A DNA stretch of 64,000 nt from Chryseobacterium koreense CCUG 49689 (lineage in GTDB: Bacteria > Bacteroidota > Bacteroidia > Flavobacteriales > Weeksellaceae), in the NCBI RefSeq assembly GCF_001045435.1, contig NZ_LFNG01000001.1, positions 1 to 64,000 of the forward strand, read 5' to 3'. The notes beneath the pieces are model-generated. The model ran no database searches and was not told the DNA's origin. It saw only the letters and a list, made by a program, of their open reading frames with translations. Shown here piece after piece: positions 1 through 7,858 of the stretch. Position 1 is the stretch's first letter. The number at the start of each line of letters is the position of its first letter. A program made the position numbers and the translations under genes.

Positions 1-1716
1 CAGTCCGCTGTTGCTGTTGTCCAGATATGCCGATCTGCTTTGAAAAAATGAACCTGTATTCTGCCGGATGTTGTTCAGCAGCGTTTCGTAGGTTACTCTT
101 GGCAGACTTTCCGTGTCGTTTTTCATTACTTCATCTTCCACACGTTTGGTGGTAACGGTGGCAATGTCTTGTCCACCTGTTTTATTCTCAAAATTAATCA
201 GTAGAAGATCCAGATCGGTAACATAAGCCATCTGATGATCGTTTTGCGGCTGAATCAACGAAGTGGCTTCTATCAGACCGAAAACATCATCTATATCCTT
301 CATATAATAAGTTCGAGCCGGAACTTCAGGATCGGAAGATTCTTTCGTTATTGCTATTTGTTTTCCTTCGTAAATTAGTTGAATGAAAGAGGAAACCGTT
401 TTATTATCAGACTTTAGAAAATCAAATGCAACAGGTTTGGTGTAATCGGTTTCTTCGGAACCGCTGTCCTGCAAAAGGTTATTATTTCTGATAAAATAAT
501 CCTCGTTTTGTGTAACGGAACTGTTGAGAAGTCCTTGCTTTACATACAATCCTGCTCCGGAATAGCTGTCCGTTACTAATTTTACGGCAAACTTCGGCGG
601 ATTGGGAAATTCCCAGACCGGCCAGCTTTCATTAAATGTAGCTGCGGTAAAAGTTGTATTGTCAATGCTGAATTTAATATCAGCTTCGGTATTGTTTCCG
701 CTTTCTACCGAATAATTTCCATAAAAATTATAGCTTCTCTGTCGGTTGCTCTGAATGTAGAGATATACCGTGCTTTTCGTGTGAAAATACTGGATCAGGT
801 TATAAATTTCTGTTTCATTTTGTAAAATTTCACTATCTCCGCCAAAACGTATTTTTCCGTTTCCGTAAGCGTGTAAACCGTAAAACGCTGCTATATCAAT
901 AAATTGCGTAGCAGATTCCTGTATCAGCTTTTTTTGCATCCCCGAAAAATTAGCAGTATTCAGCTCATATTCCGATGCTCTTGCATAAGAAAGGTTTAAT
1001 TTAAAAGGATTCGGATTGTTTTCCACCGTGTAATCGCCTTCGTTTAAAACAATGTCGATTCCCAATTCTCCCACTGCATTTCCAAGATATGTTCCGGCAG
1101 GAATGATGGGGAAATCAAAAGGATGGGATTCTGTGGTTTGTCCGTTTTCTTCATTAATTTCAGAAACTTTGAAAAAATAGGAATCTATTAAGTCTGCATT
1201 ACTTTGAGAAAAATTTGCACTCGGAAAACCTATATATTCTGCCATAAATTTCGGCTCAGTTACTTCTAAAAATTCAAAAAACTTTTTAAATTCTTCTCTT
1301 ACATGCTTTACATATTCTGTTGAATTTTCAGAATATGGAAGTATTTCCTCATTTTCATTCATAAAATCACTTTTCCGAAGTCCGCGGTAAACAATATAGC
1401 GGATTGCCAAACCGTTTATCGGCTGCCGAAAAGGTTTTAGGATGAGATTGATTTTTCCGTCATCGGAAGAATTGGGCTGTAGAAAAATCTGCCCCTGACA
1501 AATGGCAAAAATTTTTGCTTCTCCGGCAAAACTAATCTTTGCAGTAGTACGAAATACCGAATTCCCGCCACTCCCAACAACTCCGAATTTCTGACCCACA
1601 GTTTGTGTAAATGCTTTACTTTTTTCCAAAAAGAAATAAGAATCTGCGTGAAGCTCTGCACGGATATTTCTCCCGTTTTCCGAAGTGGTGGATTGGTTGG
1701 AATTGGTGGTTGGCAT
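1..1716 (-). CDS. Large protein of unknown function, truncated by the window edge
   Basis: An uninterrupted reading frame of 572 codons runs from an ATG at 1716 to the left edge, where it is still open, so only the N-terminal part is visible. I do not recognise the family. The N-terminus is Ser/Thr/Asn rich with no signal peptide. Residues about 40-90 form a beta-rich stretch with the pattern FAICQGQIFLQP, followed by a long, acidic, aromatic-rich mixed segment with no obvious membrane helix. The same N-terminal pattern recurs in the truncated reading frame at 1807-2199, so the two are paralogous. It sits inside the integrase-bordered element and is co-oriented with the genes to its right. 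Its function cannot be stated. Confidence 0.75.
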   Translation of the reverse strand, partial: MPTTNSNQSTTSENGRNIRAELHADSYFFLEKSKAFTQTVGQKFGVVGSGGNSVFRTTAKISFAGEAKIFAICQGQIFLQPNSSDDGKINLILKPFRQPINGLAIRYIVYRGLRKSDFMNENEEILPYSENSTEYVKHVREEFKKFFEFLEVTEPKFMAEYIGFPSANFSQSNADLIDSYFFKVSEINEENGQTTESHPFDFPIIPAGTYLGNAVGELGIDIVLNEGDYTVENNPNPFKLNLSYARASEYELNTANFSGMQKKLIQESATQFIDIAAFYGLHAYGNGKIRFGGDSEILQNETEIYNLIQYFHTKSTVYLYIQSNRQRSYNFYGNYSVESGNNTEADIKFSIDNTTFTAATFNESWPVWEFPNPPKFAVKLVTDSYSGAGLYVKQGLLNSSVTQNEDYFIRNNNLLQDSGSEETDYTKPVAFDFLKSDNKTVSSFIQLIYEGKQIAITKESSDPEVPARTYYMKDIDDVFGLIEATSLIQPQNDHQMAYVTDLDLLLINFENKTGGQDIATVTTKRVEDEVMKNDTESLPRVTYETLLNNIRQNTGSFFQSRSAYLDNSNSGL

Positions 1717-1806
1717 ATCTTAGTTTTTGTGATTTAAAAGATAGTAAGAAAAAAATACAAAATTCAAATATTGAGTGATAATTTTTGTTACTTTTTTAAA
1801 TTTTGT

Positions 1807-2199
1807 TTATTGATGGTGGTTTTCGTAGTGTATATTTTTGTTTGATTTCGGTCTATATAATTGATGTGGCTTAGATGTTAAAAGAGTGAAAACTATACAT
1901 TCCAATCCCACAACTTGAGTAAAACAGATACTACTCATTTTATTTACCTGCGAAAAATAATACAAGGTTGTATCGCTGACCTGCATAAAATAACACTTGG
2001 TATTTTCCAAACCTGTATAAAACAGATTTTTGTGAAAAATATGCACAAATACTGGAATTCTTCCATCACATACAGCAAAAAGTTTTACAGGTTTCGAGGT
2101 ATTGGATTTCACCTTTGACGTAACCCTGAACTTTGTTGATAAAGAACCGACCACAGGACCAAAACCATCTGTGCCTGCGGCATCGGCTAAATTTGACAA
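1807..2199 (-). pseudogene. Truncated paralogue of the left-edge gene with repeat-derived tail
   Basis: The first ~50 residues, including VKLFAVCDGRI, align with residues ~45-85 of the neighbouring protein at 1-1716 (AKIFAICQGQI), with the same F-G-x-V-V-G and F-R-x-T spacing before it. After that, homology stops and the frame continues through degenerate 33-bp repeats that encode 11-residue units ending in YF or CF. I read it as a 5' fragment of a second family member whose body was lost and replaced by repeat DNA. It could also be a short real protein, since the frame is open for 130 codons. Confidence 0.5.
1913..2033. repeat. Four degenerate ~23-bp units phased 33, 33 and 32 bp
   Basis: Units begin at 1913, 1946, 1979 and 2011 with ACYTG followed by an A-rich core (ACCTGCATAAAATAACA is one example). 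The two middle units end in GGT, making them imperfect inverted repeats with ACC at one end and GGT at the other. Spacers are about 10 bp. The spacing is close to three helical turns, as seen in iterons and multi-site operators. The function is unknown. Confidence 0.5.
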
Positions 2200-2423
2200 T
2201 TCAGTAAAAAATGTGAATTGGTGTATATTTTCTCATCCGTACTTATTTTATCCAATTAATTATGCAACGTTTCGTATCCATCGACTTTTTCTATTCTTTA
2301 ACAAAATTTGAAAAATTGCCCTGAATTTTTTAGCTACATCAAAGTCTATTTCGATATATAGAACTTTCATTTTGCTATAAAGAGACTATTGATTTTGTTG
2401 CAAGGTCCGTAATTAAAGTGTTT

Positions 2424-3206
2424 TTATTCCCAATCATCAGACGAAACATAATCAAAGAATAGGTCGTCCTTAAATTCATCAGCCGCTGTAGCAGGAGTCA
2501 CAAAATCAAATGCAGTAATTCCCTTTTCTTTAAAAACAGGTGGAACAAAGATATTGGTATGGATACCCTTCACCTTAAAGAGCGGTGTAAGCCCGGATTG
2601 AGCAATTACTTTAGTATCCAATCCTTTATAATGGGTGTAACCCAAATCTAAGCTGGCATCTGCAATATCAAGTTTGGTTAATGTGATGTTTGCATTGGCT
2701 TTTAGTTCGATTTTTGCATTTTCAGTATTGGAAATAAGGATGGTTGCGGTTTCCGCCTCGACTAATTCTGTAATAACGACCCATTTCTTATTCCATTTGC
2801 CTTCCTTGTAAAGTTTTATAACTTCATCTCCCAATTTGATCGTGTTCTTAATAAGGTTGGTTTTTGTTTTATTCGCTTTAAACAAGATGGAATTAGCTCC
2901 TGAAAACTCTACAATAAATCCTGCATCTAGATTGCCAAGACTACTTCCTGGAGGCGTTATTGTTCCAGATAATTTTGTTGTAACGGATACAGATCCTTTT
3001 GAGGAGTATTCTAAATCTTCTGGCGTTTCATCTTCCCGAATATCAAAACCGATATTGAAATCTTCCAAGCCTGCAATTCTTGTAAACGCATTATCTCGGA
3101 TTACTCCGATATCACCCATTTTCAATGGAACACCCGGCAACCAAGTCGCCATGTAGCCAAACTTACGTTTCATTTCGTCTGTGTACTGTTTCTGTGGTCC
3201 TTTCAT
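2424..3206 (-). CDS. Conserved-looking 260-aa protein of unknown function; gasdermin-like fold is a speculation
   Basis: The frame is complete, with an ATG at 3206 and a stop at 2424. There is no signal peptide and no strongly hydrophobic helix. The N-terminus has GYMATWLPGVPLKMGDIGV. A middle segment is rich in small residues and beta-strands (residues ~65-110). Then come KKWVVITELVEAETATILIS (~140-160) and SGLTPLFKVKGI (~205-216), and the tail is acidic and aromatic. The order of elements (GY-x-LP near the N-terminus, a VTE-type strand, a G-x-TPL-F-x-x-K strand) reminds me of bacterial gasdermin N-domains, but I see no decisive motif and no neighbouring caspase-like protease. I therefore leave the function open. 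It shares the element and strand with the unknown gene at the left edge. Confidence 0.7.
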   Translation of the reverse strand: MKGPQKQYTDEMKRKFGYMATWLPGVPLKMGDIGVIRDNAFTRIAGLEDFNIGFDIREDETPEDLEYSSKGSVSVTTKLSGTITPPGSSLGNLDAGFIVEFSGANSILFKANKTKTNLIKNTIKLGDEVIKLYKEGKWNKKWVVITELVEAETATILISNTENAKIELKANANITLTKLDIADASLDLGYTHYKGLDTKVIAQSGLTPLFKVKGIHTNIFVPPVFKEKGITAFDFVTPATAADEFKDDLFFDYVSSDDWE

Positions 3207-4165
3207 AATATGATTGTTTAATATTTCGGAAAGTGTGGAATTTAAGTAGGATGTGAATTAACCTCTAACAGCAACTATGACTTCAGGCGCTAGTAACATC
3301 CGAATAAAAAACTCTAAAATCTGCTTTAAGAAACTATTATGAAGAGTTTTTTAAGAAAAAAAGAGCATTCCGGTTTATTATTGCCTTTGTATTCTAAGGA
3401 AGAAAACCACTACCGGACGAAGAATATGGCTTCCAAACAATTTGAACTGACAATTCAATGTCATGCATTTCAAATATAGAGTTTTTTTCTATTAAAAATG
3501 AAATAATTTACTAACATGATATTAGCACTTAATCAAAATTTTCAATCTGTGTAGGAAGAAAAGTTCTTATTCAATATTAGTAAGGTAATCACAGATAATA
3601 ACTAAATTAAAAAACTGCGATTTTTTGTAGATGGTTGGGTGCTTATAGGTGGTATCAAAACGGAGAGGTATCGCCTTGCATTTGTTGCTCATGGCTGTAG
3701 ACCATTTTTGGAAACCCTATTAGGCGAATCTTTCGAGCGTTATTAACGTACGGTGTGATAACATCTTTGATATAATCATCGATATCCGGTGGAATTATTG
3801 CCTTAAAGAATACTTTAGATTTTTCTTGGTTTGTGCAAGATTACCATTTTTTAGAATTATAGGTTGCAAAGGATGTTTAAGCTTCGCCGTTTCATAGTCT
3901 TGTAGAAAAGATCTCTGCTTTATTCAGTTTCTCTAAAGATTTTGGAGTAAGTATGGCGAGTATGAAATAATTAAACATTCAAAATCAGTCAATCTGAAGA
4001 AATGGCATAATATAACTCAGAGATTTTAGCTCTTCACCAGAAACTTCCAAATTTCTATTTCACCATATCACAACCAGTCAATTGCCGGTTTAATTATTTA
4101 GCGGTTATCGCTATTTTTAAAATAACGATTCAATTGACATAGTTACTGAAATACTTACAGCAGTC
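3207..4165. other. 959-bp interval without an intact gene
   Basis: Apart from the decayed reading frame at about 3655-3975, I see no open frame of convincing length, no RNA gene and no strong hairpin here. The A+T content is high. The interval is consistent with decaying accessory DNA between the 260-aa gene and the integrase. Confidence 0.6.
3655..3975 (-). pseudogene. Decayed gene, C-terminal half readable with frameshifts
   Basis: On the minus strand the last 56 codons before a TGA at 3655-3657 read as a normal protein C-terminus (…FFKAIIPPDIDDYIKDV…). Directly upstream the message continues in another frame (…LKHPLQPIILKNGNLAQT), and further upstream in a third (LTPKSLEKLNKAEIF). Three coherent, hydrophilic, protein-like segments in successive frames with no start codon indicate a frameshifted pseudogene. 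I do not recognise the family. Confidence 0.5.
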
Positions 4166-5416
4166 TTAGAAAATATTATTAATCACATTGTCAACTTCAG
4201 AGTCATGAAAATCATCCAGGTAACTCTCAGTTGTGCTCAATCGTTTGTGCCCCAATGACTGCTTGATAATATTGATGTTTACATTATTTCGTAGCGCACT
4301 TGTAGCAAAAGTGTGTCTTGCGGTATAAAAAGAAATGTTTTTTTCGATATTACAAGATTCCATAATCTTTTTTAATTGTTTGTTGTAAAAAGAGATTACA
4401 TTGTGTTTCCTTGCTCTCAATTCTGAATCTTCATAGTCTTTTAAGTTTTTCTTCAAGATGGGAAAAATATACGGTGTGTCGAATGGCCTGTACATTTTGT
4501 AGAATTCCAGTATTTCATTAATGATAGGTAGATTCGGCAGCTTTATCTTTAGCAATGCATCTGTTTTATTCCTGTGATAGTTGAAGTAGTTATTTTCCAG
4601 ATCAGACCACTTAAGTTCAGCCATATCAGTGAAGTTCATTCCCCTTGCATAATAGCTGAAGATATAGGCGTACCGCGCATTCTTTGAAGAGGGAATTTTT
4701 TCATTGTCAAAATCGAGCAGTTTCTTGAATTCTGACTCGGAAAGAGCTTTACGGACATTTCGCTTTTTATATTTAGATAATTTAAAGTCGCGGAAAGGAT
4801 AGTATTGTTGCTGTACTAGCTTATAATTGATTGCGGTATTGTAAATTCTTCGAATGTTCCTCATATATACGCCTATTCCTCCGTCATTGGCACCTTTTTT
4901 ACGTAGAGAATTTTCGAAATTGGTTAAGAATTGATAATCAATATTCTCAAACTTATAAGCATCGAGTTTTTTCTCAAATTTTCTTAAAGCAACCAAAGTG
5001 TCTTCCATTGATCTGGCATAACTGACCTGAGAATTACTCTTTAGAGCTTCTATTTCTTTTAGGAAAAACTGAACGAAAGTAATCCCTTCATTTGTCTTGC
5101 GGGAATAGTATTTGTCAAACAAAACCAAATTATAACTTTCATATTCCATTTCGAGGATGCTGATTATATCAGATGCATAATCTTTCATTTTGCGCAAAGT
5201 TTTGTTAAATACAAAAGCGTTCGTAAATTTGGACTTAAATTCCCCCTGCTTCTCATCCCATTCTGTTAATTTGCATGTGAAAGGAGTAGAGTAGAATTTG
5301 GATCTTCGATTAATAGTGACGCGTAAATAAATAGGGTACAGACCATTTTTTAGGGAATTCTTTTTGCAGATAATTCTAAGACTGGTATTCATTACTTCAG
5401 ATTTTAAGTTCAACAT
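4166..5416 (-). CDS. Tyrosine recombinase/integrase of the integrated element
   Basis: This is a site-specific recombinase with the usual Bacteroidetes layout. An N-terminal Arm-type domain (…YPIYLRVTINRRSKFYSTPF) is followed by a SAM-like core-binding domain (~residues 90-200) and a catalytic domain. Catalytic elements are visible: the box I arginine in YYARGMNFTDMAEL, box II as YTARHTFAT (Tyr where many families have His), the LGHKRLSTTESY segment with its His, and the tyrosine nucleophile, which is 11 residues from the C-terminus. I chose the ATG at 5416. An ATG at 5392 (MNTSLRI) and one at 5488 are alternatives. The gene starts about 130 bp from a tRNA 3' fragment, the normal position of an integrase next to its attachment site, so it very probably integrated the segment to its left. 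Confidence 0.88.
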   Translation of the reverse strand: MLNLKSEVMNTSLRIICKKNSLKNGLYPIYLRVTINRRSKFYSTPFTCKLTEWDEKQGEFKSKFTNAFVFNKTLRKMKDYASDIISILEMEYESYNLVLFDKYYSRKTNEGITFVQFFLKEIEALKSNSQVSYARSMEDTLVALRKFEKKLDAYKFENIDYQFLTNFENSLRKKGANDGGIGVYMRNIRRIYNTAINYKLVQQQYYPFRDFKLSKYKKRNVRKALSESEFKKLLDFDNEKIPSSKNARYAYIFSYYARGMNFTDMAELKWSDLENNYFNYHRNKTDALLKIKLPNLPIINEILEFYKMYRPFDTPYIFPILKKNLKDYEDSELRARKHNVISFYNKQLKKIMESCNIEKNISFYTARHTFATSALRNNVNINIIKQSLGHKRLSTTESYLDDFHDSEVDNVINNIF

Positions 5417-5543
5417 GAGTACAACATATTGTACTTTTTTGTGAACTTCGATGAAACCAAAAATAAGTGAACCTTTATATAACTGCAAGAGAATCAGATA
5501 CTTTGAATGTAGATGAAACCTAATGAAATGCTTCCGCCCTCAT

Positions 5544-5585
5544 CTCATAATCAGCAAGTCCTTGGTTCGAGCCCAAGCTGGGCCA
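5544..5585 (+). other. Displaced tRNA 3' end (CAT anticodon), probable attachment site attR
   Basis: The sequence begins exactly at the anticodon loop CTCATAA. It continues with a 3' anticodon-stem strand TCAGC, a 5-nt variable region, a T-arm CTTGG-TTCGAGC-CCAAG, the 3' acceptor strand CTGGGCC and discriminator A. The bases 5' of it cannot pair to form an anticodon stem or D-arm, so the 5' half of the tRNA is absent. That is the structure left when an element integrates into a tRNA 3' end and the displaced copy sits at the far boundary. The identity is Met, or Ile with a CAU anticodon. Confidence 0.8.
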
Positions 5586-5590
5586 CTATA

Positions 5591-5622
5591 AAAAGATTCT
5601 ACAAATTGTGGAATCTTTTTTT
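5591..5622 (+). terminator. Rho-independent terminator of the interrupted tRNA gene
   Basis: A stem AAAAGATTC/GAATCTTTT, with an inner ACAAATTGT self-complementary loop, is followed by a T-run. It lies 5 bp after the tRNA fragment, so it is the original tRNA terminator left beyond the integration point. Confidence 0.7.
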
Positions 5623-5651
5623 ATGTTTTGGAGCCTGATTAAATTTTATTC

Positions 5652-5915
5652 AACAATAGTTGATGCCGGATAATTTGGCCATATTTGCTCCACTTCGCAT
5701 TAGAAGCTCATAATTTCCGCACAATCTTCGGTCCTTATCAAGCCAAGAAAACGTTCTTTCAATAATCCCTCTTTTAGAAATAGGCTTAAACTCCGTTTTC
5801 TTTTCATCGCTTCTCATTTCGACACTGATTAAATATCCGAACTTGCTTTTGATCTGTCCAGAAAAGGTTTCTCACCGCGGAAATCCGCATTCTCAGTCTA
5901 GCTCATTCTGTGCGG
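5652..5915 (-). pseudogene. IS5-type transposase remnant (C-terminal part)
   Basis: The minus strand reads RSDEKKTEFKPISKRGIIER and then TFSWLDKDRRLCGNYELL, ending MAKLSGINYC-stop. That is the C-terminal DDE region of IS5-group transposases (the conserved E-R-x-F-x-W and RRL-x-x-x-YE signature). Upstream, a different frame reads NADFRGEKPFLDR, the expected preceding strand, with a stop in the first frame, so there is at least one frameshift. No N-terminal half or terminal inverted repeats are recognisable. It abuts the tRNA fragment, consistent with a tRNA-adjacent insertion hotspot. Confidence 0.65.
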
Positions 5916-6070
5916 AGACGATATGGAAAATGAACCGTTTACAAAACTGCGGAAGATGAAAATGGGCAAGGCGGCCTGCAATTTTTTTAAGAAACTTGCG
6001 GATCTAGAATTGGCAGTACTGCAGGAATTAACTAGAGATTCACTGACTGAAACTGCTCGGAAATTGAGAC

Positions 6071-6098
6071 AAAAAAAACCGAAAATCAATTCGGTTTT
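6071..6098 (-). terminator. Terminator of the HxlR-family gene
   Basis: An AAAACCGAA/TTCGGTTTT stem with a 6-7 nt loop is followed, on the minus strand, by a run of eight T. It begins at the stop codon of the regulator gene. A T-tract on the plus side is weaker, so mainly minus-strand termination is expected. Confidence 0.65.
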
Positions 6099-6474
6099 AG
6101 TGCTGATTGACCGGTTCCATCACCTGCTCAAAATCGGCATGCTCTGACTCTTCGCAGAGGTATTTCAACGACCACTTGCTGAAACTCTCGATCATGGGAA
6201 CAAGATCTTCGGCTTTCTCGGTACAGTGGTAGTGGAAGACCAGTTTATTTTTGGTGCTTCTTGTTTTGGTTAGCAATCCAATGGAGGTCAGTTTTTCAAG
6301 TCGGTCTGCCAATGTGTTCGTTGCGATTTTTTCTGGCATCTGAGACAGCTCCTTGTAAGTGGTTTTTCCGAATGCATGGATATCCCGAAGTATCAACAAG
6401 GTCCATTTATCTCCCAAGATATCCAGGCCTCTTGCCAATGGACAAGTGGAGCGAAATTGTTTAGCATTTTTCAT
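6097..6474 (-). CDS. HxlR-family winged-helix transcriptional regulator
   Basis: The protein is 125 aa, the usual size for the family. The N-terminus carries CPLARGLDILGDKWTLLILR, the typical HxlR helix with the conserved Cys at about residue 11 and the G-x-KW-x-LLILR motif. A recognition helix region (TNTLADRLEKLTSIGLL) and a beta-wing follow. Such proteins act as dimeric DNA-binding repressors or activators that respond to oxidants or electrophiles through the N-terminal Cys. The gene lies just downstream of the thiolase gene on the same strand, separated by about 120 bp, so its target cannot be assigned from context. Confidence 0.85.
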   Translation of the reverse strand: MKNAKQFRSTCPLARGLDILGDKWTLLILRDIHAFGKTTYKELSQMPEKIATNTLADRLEKLTSIGLLTKTRSTKNKLVFHYHCTEKAEDLVPMIESFSKWSLKYLCEESEHADFEQVMEPVNQH

Positions 6475-6592
6475 TTCTTGTGTATTGATCCGTTCTCCCT
6501 AAAATTATTTGTTAAACGTCTATTCAACAAAAATAACATAATTTTATGACCAAACGAACGAATTCAAGATTTCTATTGAAAGTATGCCCAAA

Positions 6593-7810
6593 TCATAGTG
6601 CGGCATTCTCCAAAACAACGGCATATCCTTGTCCGACCCCAATACACATCGTCGCTAAAGCATATCTCTTTCCCGTTTTCTGCAACTCCACTGCGGCAGA
6701 GTAAGTGATTCTGGTCCCGCTCATTCCCAGAGGATGGCCAAGCGCAATTGCACCGCCATTGACATTGATTCGCGGATCGTCATTCGCAATTCCCAGTTCT
6801 TTTAAAACCGCAATGCTTTGTGCGGCAAAAGCTTCATTCAATTCAATGAGGTCGATTTGGTCTAAAGAAAGATTTGCTCTTTTTAAGGCAAGTTTAGTGG
6901 CTTCAACCGGGCCGATTCCCATAATTCTGGGTTCGGTTCCGGTAACGCCGGAACTCACTATTTTCGCTAAAGGTTTTAAGCCGTACTTTTCGATGGCTTC
7001 ATCGGAAGCGATAATCACTGCGGCGGCACCATCATTCAGGCCGGAAGCGTTTCCTGCAGTGACGGTTCCGTTTTCTTTCACGAAGGCGGCTCTAAGTTTT
7101 CCCAAAACTTCCATAGAACTGTTTGGTTTGATGAATTCATCTTTGTTGATGATGATGGGATCTCCTTTTCTTTGAGGAATGACGACATCTGAAATTTCCT
7201 CGGCTAATCTTCCGCTTTGCTGCGCTTTTGTAGCTTTTTGCTGGGATTTTAAGGCGAATTCATCCTGTTCCTCTCTTGAGATTTTATAGATTTCGGCTAG
7301 GTTTTCTGCAGTTTTTCCCATCGCTTCAGTTCCGTACATTTTCTCCATTTCTGGATTGATGAAGCGCCATCCGAAAGAGGAATCATACATTTTTTGCGTT
7401 GTATCAAAAGCGTTTTCAGATTTTGAAAGTACATAAGGCCCTCTGGACATTCCTTCCACACCACCCGCGATGAACAGATCTCCTTCGTTGGATTTGATGG
7501 CTCTAGAGGCCTGCACAATAGCGCTCATTCCCGATGCACAAAGTCGGTTCACGGTTTCTCCCGGAATGGTAACGGGCAATCCAGCAAGCAATAACGCCAT
7601 TCTCGCCACATTCCGGTTGTCTTCTCCGGCTTGGTTGGCACATCCGATAATTACGTCATCTATTTTGTCTAAAGGCAATTCCGGATTTTTGGCCACTAAA
7701 CTTTTGATCACTGAGGCCATCAAATCGTCTGTTCTCACTGGTGCGAGTTGACCTTTGAAGTTGCCGATTGCGGATCTGGTCCCGGCGATGATGTACGCGT
7801 TTTTACTCAT
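6593..7810 (-). CDS. Acetyl-CoA C-acyltransferase, 3-oxoadipyl-CoA thiolase type
   Basis: This thiolase cleaves or forms beta-ketoacyl-CoA. It is 405 aa, normal length. The nucleophilic cysteine is in NRLCASGMS (C91). The GHPLGMSG histidine loop is near residue 357 and the second cysteine is in CIGVGQG near 390. The stretch CANQAGEDNRNVARMA is characteristic of the PcaF/PaaJ subgroup that acts on 3-oxoadipyl-CoA, but general beta-oxidation activity cannot be excluded. The start is the ATG at 7810. About 640 bp upstream lies a probable CoA-transferase remnant, so this may once have been part of an aromatic-degradation or ketoacid cluster. Confidence 0.9.
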   Translation of the reverse strand: MSKNAYIIAGTRSAIGNFKGQLAPVRTDDLMASVIKSLVAKNPELPLDKIDDVIIGCANQAGEDNRNVARMALLLAGLPVTIPGETVNRLCASGMSAIVQASRAIKSNEGDLFIAGGVEGMSRGPYVLSKSENAFDTTQKMYDSSFGWRFINPEMEKMYGTEAMGKTAENLAEIYKISREEQDEFALKSQQKATKAQQSGRLAEEISDVVIPQRKGDPIIINKDEFIKPNSSMEVLGKLRAAFVKENGTVTAGNASGLNDGAAAVIIASDEAIEKYGLKPLAKIVSSGVTGTEPRIMGIGPVEATKLALKRANLSLDQIDLIELNEAFAAQSIAVLKELGIANDDPRINVNGGAIALGHPLGMSGTRITYSAAVELQKTGKRYALATMCIGVGQGYAVVLENAAL

Positions 7811-7858
7811 TTTTTTAATTTGTTTTAAAAATAGTTTTTTTCTTTGATCAGAAAAATG

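Noticed and set aside
1437-1661. A 74-codon minus-strand frame inside the left-edge gene
   Set aside because: It overlaps the long open frame in another phase; the long frame explains the region.
2836-3156. A 106-codon plus-strand frame opposite the 260-aa gene
   Set aside because: It is a shadow of the minus-strand gene, whose pattern is far more protein-like.
5923-6147. A 74-codon plus-strand frame in front of the HxlR gene
   Set aside because: Its end runs through the HxlR gene's terminator and its coding sequence, and the start is inside the IS remnant area, so it is more likely a chance frame; its first part could be an old gene fragment, but I cannot support it.
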